A stretch of 8,840 nt of DNA, taken from positions 1-8,840 of the forward strand of contig JAAZIW010000154.1 in the NCBI GenBank assembly GCA_012800665.1, given 5' to 3'. Under the pieces are notes generated by a model. The model had not been told where the DNA came from. It searched no databases and saw only the letters and a program-made list of their open reading frames with translations. A program made the translations under genes and the position numbers. The DNA comes from Rikenellaceae bacterium. GTDB lineage: Bacteria; Bacteroidota; Bacteroidia; Bacteroidales; UBA932. This document shows, piece by piece, positions 6,444-8,840 of this stretch (within the stretch, counting starts at the first letter, position 1; every line of letters begins with the position of its first letter).

Positions 6444-6558
6444 CGAGCGTAAAATGGAAAGTGCTGATAATGAGGCAGATCATAAAACAAGGTCAGCCAA
6501 ATTTTCGGGTGTTCTTTAAGGATTTCGCTGACAGTCAGCGAGTTACATTTTACGCTCG
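6444..6558. repeat. 115-bp block with perfect 13-bp inverted ends (MITE-like)
   Basis: CGAGCGTAAAATG (6444-6456) and CATTTTACGCTCG (6546-6558) are exact reverse complements and bound a 115-bp stretch. Inside, next to the right end, is the palindrome CGCTGAC-A-GTCAGCG (6526-6540). The left end overlaps a second palindrome, CGAAATTTCG (6436-6445). There is no open frame for a transposase. Short non-coding length with terminal inverted repeats fits a miniature inverted-repeat element or the remnant of an insertion sequence. No clear target-site duplication is seen at the edges, so a large stem-loop acting as a bidirectional terminator is the main alternative. I cannot assign it to a known family. 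Confidence 0.55.
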
Positions 6559-6651
6559 CTTTGGGAGAGCGACAAATTCAAGATCTAAATGCAACTGATA
6601 TAAATATAGACATCTGCAAAGCTTGCCGGGACTCCGGATCTTCGCAAAGCT

Positions 6652-7905
6652 CTATTCCATAATAGCGGCAACGCCGGGCAGGATTTTGCCCTCCATGGCT
6701 TCGAGCATGGCGCCGCCGCCGGTGCTCACATAACTTACCTTATCTGCAAAACCCATCTGAGTAACGGCTGCAACGCTGTCGCCGCCACCCACTAAAGTGT
6801 AAGCGCCGGCAGCCGAGGCATCCGCCAAGTCTTGTGCTATGGCAAGCGTGCCTCTGGCAAAATTGGGCATTTCAAATACGCCTACCGGTCCATTCCAAAG
6901 AACGGTTTTTGAATTCAAAATAACTTCGCGCCAGAACTTGGAACTTTCGGGGCCGCAGTCCACGCCTTCCCAGTCGTCCGGAATTTCAATTGTGGGTACA
7001 AGCTTGGAGGGCGCATCATTGTCGAATGTTTGGACAATCAGCGTTTGCGGGGCAAGATAAATATTTGTGCCGAGCTCTTTCGCTTTTGCAAGTATCTCCT
7101 TTGCCTTCGGAATCAATTCTTCCTCATGCAAGGATTCTCCGATTTTTCCGCCCTGCGCTTTAACGAAGGTGTAACCTATACCGCCACCCAGAATCATATT
7201 GTCCACAATTGGAAGTAGATTTTCGAGCACACCGAGTTTGGAGGACACTTTGGCTCCGCCGATGATTGCAGTAAAGGGCCTCTTGGCATTCTTGAGCACA
7301 TTATCTATAGCCTCGATTTCGCCTTCCATAAGGTAGCCGAACATTTTGTCGTTGGGGAAATACTTGGCAATAAAGGCAGTGGATGCATGTGCGCGGTGCG
7401 CTGTACCGAAGGCATCATTGATATAGCAGTCGGCATAGCTTGCCAATTTTGCCGTGAATGCCTTCTGGCTTTCCTTAACTGCCTTTTTAGCCGCTGCAAC
7501 TTCCTCTTCAGAGGCATCTTCGGCCAATCCGCGGGGCTTGCCTTCTTCCTCAGCATAATAGCGGAGGTTTTCGAGCAGAAGAGCCTCTCCCGGCTTCAGC
7601 GCCTTGGCTTCTTCATCTGCTTTCTGGCAATCGGGTGCGAATTTCACAGGAACTCCGAGGCAATCGGAAACATGCTTAACAATATGCTTCAGCGAGAATT
7701 TGGGATCCACTTTTTTAGGTCTGCCGAGATGGCTCATTATAATAACGCTGCCTCCGCTTGCAAGCACCTTTTTTAGGGTGGGCATGGCGCGGCGGATGCG
7801 GGTATCGTCGGTGATGTTGAAGTTTTCATCCAAGGGGACATTGAAGTCTACGCGAACAATGGCCTTTTTTCCGGTAAAGTTGTAACTGTCTATGTGCTGT
7901 CGCAT
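6652..7905 (-). CDS. pgk: Phosphoglycerate kinase
   Basis: A 417-residue cytoplasmic glycolytic enzyme that converts 1,3-bisphosphoglycerate and ADP to 3-phosphoglycerate and ATP. The N domain has the substrate-binding residues D20 and N22 in VRVDFNVPLD, R36 in DDTRIRRA, H59 and R62 in SHLGRP, R115 in ENLRYY and R171 in AHRAHAST. The C domain has the nucleotide-binding GGAKVSSK (216-223), GPVGVFE (339-345) and GGGDS (373-377), and ends with the usual STGGGAMLEAMEGKILPGVAAI. A charged insert after ENLRYYAEEEGK (about 118-155) makes it slightly longer than the usual 390-400 residues; this insert is usual for Bacteroidales PGKs. I chose the ATG at 7903-7905 because VRVDFNV follows at the normal distance; an in-frame TTG at 7929 would add eight residues and fall on the predicted transcription start. 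It converges on lgt and is divergent from the methyltransferase gene. Confidence 0.98.
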   Translation of the reverse strand: MRQHIDSYNFTGKKAIVRVDFNVPLDENFNITDDTRIRRAMPTLKKVLASGGSVIIMSHLGRPKKVDPKFSLKHIVKHVSDCLGVPVKFAPDCQKADEEAKALKPGEALLLENLRYYAEEEGKPRGLAEDASEEEVAAAKKAVKESQKAFTAKLASYADCYINDAFGTAHRAHASTAFIAKYFPNDKMFGYLMEGEIEAIDNVLKNAKRPFTAIIGGAKVSSKLGVLENLLPIVDNMILGGGIGYTFVKAQGGKIGESLHEEELIPKAKEILAKAKELGTNIYLAPQTLIVQTFDNDAPSKLVPTIEIPDDWEGVDCGPESSKFWREVILNSKTVLWNGPVGVFEMPNFARGTLAIAQDLADASAAGAYTLVGGGDSVAAVTQMGFADKVSYVSTGGGAMLEAMEGKILPGVAAIME

Positions 7906-7934
7906 AATATGATTTTGTTTTGATTTCAAGACCG

Positions 7935-7942
7935 CAAATTTA
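7935..7942 (-). promoter_or_regulatory. -7 box of pgk
   Basis: On the minus strand 7942-7935 reads TAAATTTG, an exact match to TAnnTTTG. A start about 5 nt further would give a leader of about 24 nt that is rich in A (GAAATCAAAACAAAATCAT), which suits Bacteroidota initiation without a Shine-Dalgarno sequence. A clear -33 TTTG is not visible at the expected distance. Confidence 0.6.
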
Positions 7943-7955
7943 GCAAAATTCTACA

Positions 7956-7963
7956 TATCTTTG
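7956..7963 (+). promoter_or_regulatory. -7 box of the methyltransferase gene
   Basis: TATCTTTG on the plus strand is an exact -7 consensus match, followed by GCAGTTG and a leader of about 44 nt to the ATG at 8012. It sits only 13 bp from the opposed pgk box (7935-7942), so the upstream element of each promoter must overlap the core of the other. Confidence 0.6.
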
Positions 7964-8011
7964 CAGTTGTGTCGGATAAGCAGGGCGTTTTTATTCTAAA
8001 TTTTTTATCAG

Positions 8012-8840
8012 ATGGTAGAGTTCCCAAAGCAAGAATGGAAAGATTATAGCTTATTGGACAGCGGCAACGGCATGAAATTAGAACGTTTTGGCCGCTATAC
8101 AGCAATAAGGCCGGAGCCGAAAGCTCTATGGGAGCCTTCGATGAGCAAAAGGGAGTGGCAGAGATTGGCATCGGTGCGTTTTAAGCCCGGAACCGGTTTG
8201 GGCAAGCCTGGTAAAGAAGACAGTGGCATTTGGGAGAAGATAAAAGAGATGCCGGATAGGTGGTTTATTGGGTATCCGGGAGATGGCTTTGAATTGCAGA
8301 TGAGGTTGGGGCTTACCGCATTCAAGCATGTGGGAATATTCCCCGAACAGGCGCCGAATTGGGAATATATTTTCAGGAATTCTCTGTCGAAGGGTGCAAG
8401 AGGAGGTTTGCAACAAAATGGTTCGGGTGCTTTGCAACAGGGCGATTTGGGCAAGCCGGCGAAAGGCGAACAATCTTTTGCACAACAGTTAGCAGGACGC
8501 CCGCAAGCCGCAGCGGACAGATTTTCGCCTGTCGCAACAGACCAGCAGAAAGTCTTGAACCTTTTCGCCTACACCGGCGGAGCATCTTTAGCGGCAAGAG
8601 CGGCGGGCGCAGATGTAACCCATCTCGATTCCGTAAGGCAGGTAGTTAGCTGGGCACGCGAAAATATGGAAGCCACAGGCCTTAGCGATATCCGCTGGGT
8701 TATAGAAGACGCAATGAAATTCGTAAAGCGCGAAGCCAAGCGCGGGCGTTTATACGATGGCATAATACTCGACCCCCCGGCTTACGGACACGGCCCCTCC
8801 GGCGAAAAATGGAAGTTGGACGAGCTGCTTTTCGAAATGC
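8012..8840 (+). CDS. Class I SAM-dependent methyltransferase, COG1092/RlmI-like (3' end missing)
   Basis: The first 276 codons of a methyltransferase that runs off the right edge. The N-terminal part (KLERFGRYTAIRPEPKALW at 22-40, SKREWQRLA, WFIGYP, FKHVGIFPEQAPNWEYI at 104-120) and the Rossmann domain are typical of a Bacteroidota family resembling the RlmI/RlmK 23S rRNA methyltransferases. SAM-binding motif I is LNLFAYTGGASLAA (182-195), an acidic D206 ends strand 2 (THLDS), and motif IV is ILDPPAYGHGP (252-262). The DPPAYG motif suits RNA-base methylation, but the substrate is inferred. Between EYIFRNSL and KVLNLF lies an insert of about 54 residues (126-179) rich in Gln, Gly and Ala, longer than the short linker I would expect. 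The ATG at 8012 is the only plausible start: an in-frame TAA lies at 7997-7999. Confidence 0.93.
   Translation, partial: MVEFPKQEWKDYSLLDSGNGMKLERFGRYTAIRPEPKALWEPSMSKREWQRLASVRFKPGTGLGKPGKEDSGIWEKIKEMPDRWFIGYPGDGFELQMRLGLTAFKHVGIFPEQAPNWEYIFRNSLSKGARGGLQQNGSGALQQGDLGKPAKGEQSFAQQLAGRPQAAADRFSPVATDQQKVLNLFAYTGGASLAARAAGADVTHLDSVRQVVSWARENMEATGLSDIRWVIEDAMKFVKREAKRGRLYDGIILDPPAYGHGPSGEKWKLDELLFEM

Larger units (their letters stand above)
6226..6651. other. Intergenic region between convergent lgt and pgk, repeat-rich and without a gene
   Basis: These 426 bp lie between the ends of two convergent genes. No open frame here resembles a protein: the best, at 6341-6598 on the plus strand, is an unrecognisable 85-codon frame crossing repeats. 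The stretch holds the second copy of the lgt tail (6271-6327), a terminator-like hairpin (6317-6334), a 16-bp tandem duplication (6388-6419), an A+T-rich part with a run of eight T (6425-6432) and an inverted-repeat-bounded block (6444-6558). Positions 6559-6651 show only a short repeat, GCAAAGCT at 6616 and 6644, and a weak hairpin. The pile-up of repeats suggests a tolerated insertion and rearrangement site. Confidence 0.8.

Noticed and set aside
6341..6598. 85-codon plus-strand open frame in the lgt-pgk gap
   Set aside because: It crosses the tandem duplication and both inverted repeats and has no recognisable protein features.
6620..6651. Possible pgk terminator: AGCTTG (6620-6625) with CAAAGCT (6645-6651), and an inner CCGG/CCGG stem
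   Set aside because: The stem needs a bulge and a 7-nt interior gap, and there is no T-rich tract after it on the pgk strand.
7906..7929. TTG at 7927-7929 as the pgk start
   Set aside because: It would fall on the predicted transcription start, and the ATG at 7905 already gives the normal N-terminal length.

Overview
The window looks like a chromosomal segment of a Bacteroidota bacterium, probably of the order Bacteroidales. The evidence is a SusC-family TonB-dependent receptor, three exact matches to the Bacteroidota -7 promoter box TAnnTTTG (one near-match as well), no clear Shine-Dalgarno sequences, and lgt, pgk and methyltransferase proteins of the form usual in this phylum. The genus cannot be told from the sequence.

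Layout: (1) Positions 1-2998, minus strand: an MFS sugar transporter of the GPH/SLC45-like type followed 24 nt later by the first 530 codons of a SusC-like outer-membrane receptor, which runs off the left edge. This looks like a carbohydrate-uptake operon. (2) Positions 2999-3130: a compact divergent control region with three direct repeats at exact 21-bp spacing that resemble LytTR-type binding sites. (3) Positions 3131-5321, plus strand: a LytS/YehU-like multi-pass membrane histidine kinase and a LytTR response regulator. (4) Positions 5338-6225, plus strand: lgt, prolipoprotein diacylglyceryl transferase, with its own -7 box so close to the ATG that the mRNA may be leaderless. (5) Positions 6226-6651: a 426-bp intergenic stretch between convergent genes. 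It holds a diverged copy of the lgt 3' end, a terminator-like hairpin, a 16-bp tandem duplication and a 115-bp stretch bounded by perfect 13-bp inverted repeats. (6) Positions 6652-7905, minus strand: pgk, phosphoglycerate kinase. (7) Positions 7906-8011: back-to-back promoters for pgk and the next gene. (8) Positions 8012-8840, plus strand: a COG1092-like class I SAM-dependent methyltransferase, cut by the right edge, with an unusual Gln/Gly-rich insertion.

How the parts may work together: the most interesting unit is the left half. A LytTR two-component pair is divergent from a transporter/SusC operon, with phased candidate LytTR sites between them. The inferred circuit is that the kinase senses a membrane or sugar-related signal and the regulator binds the repeats, activating the transporter/SusC operon and possibly repressing its own promoter, which overlaps the third repeat. 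SusC-type operons are usually controlled by hybrid two-component systems, SusR-like regulators or ECF sigma/anti-sigma pairs, so LytTR control would be unusual. lgt, pgk and the methyltransferase are ordinary housekeeping genes. I found no CRISPR array, tRNA, rRNA or intact transposase.
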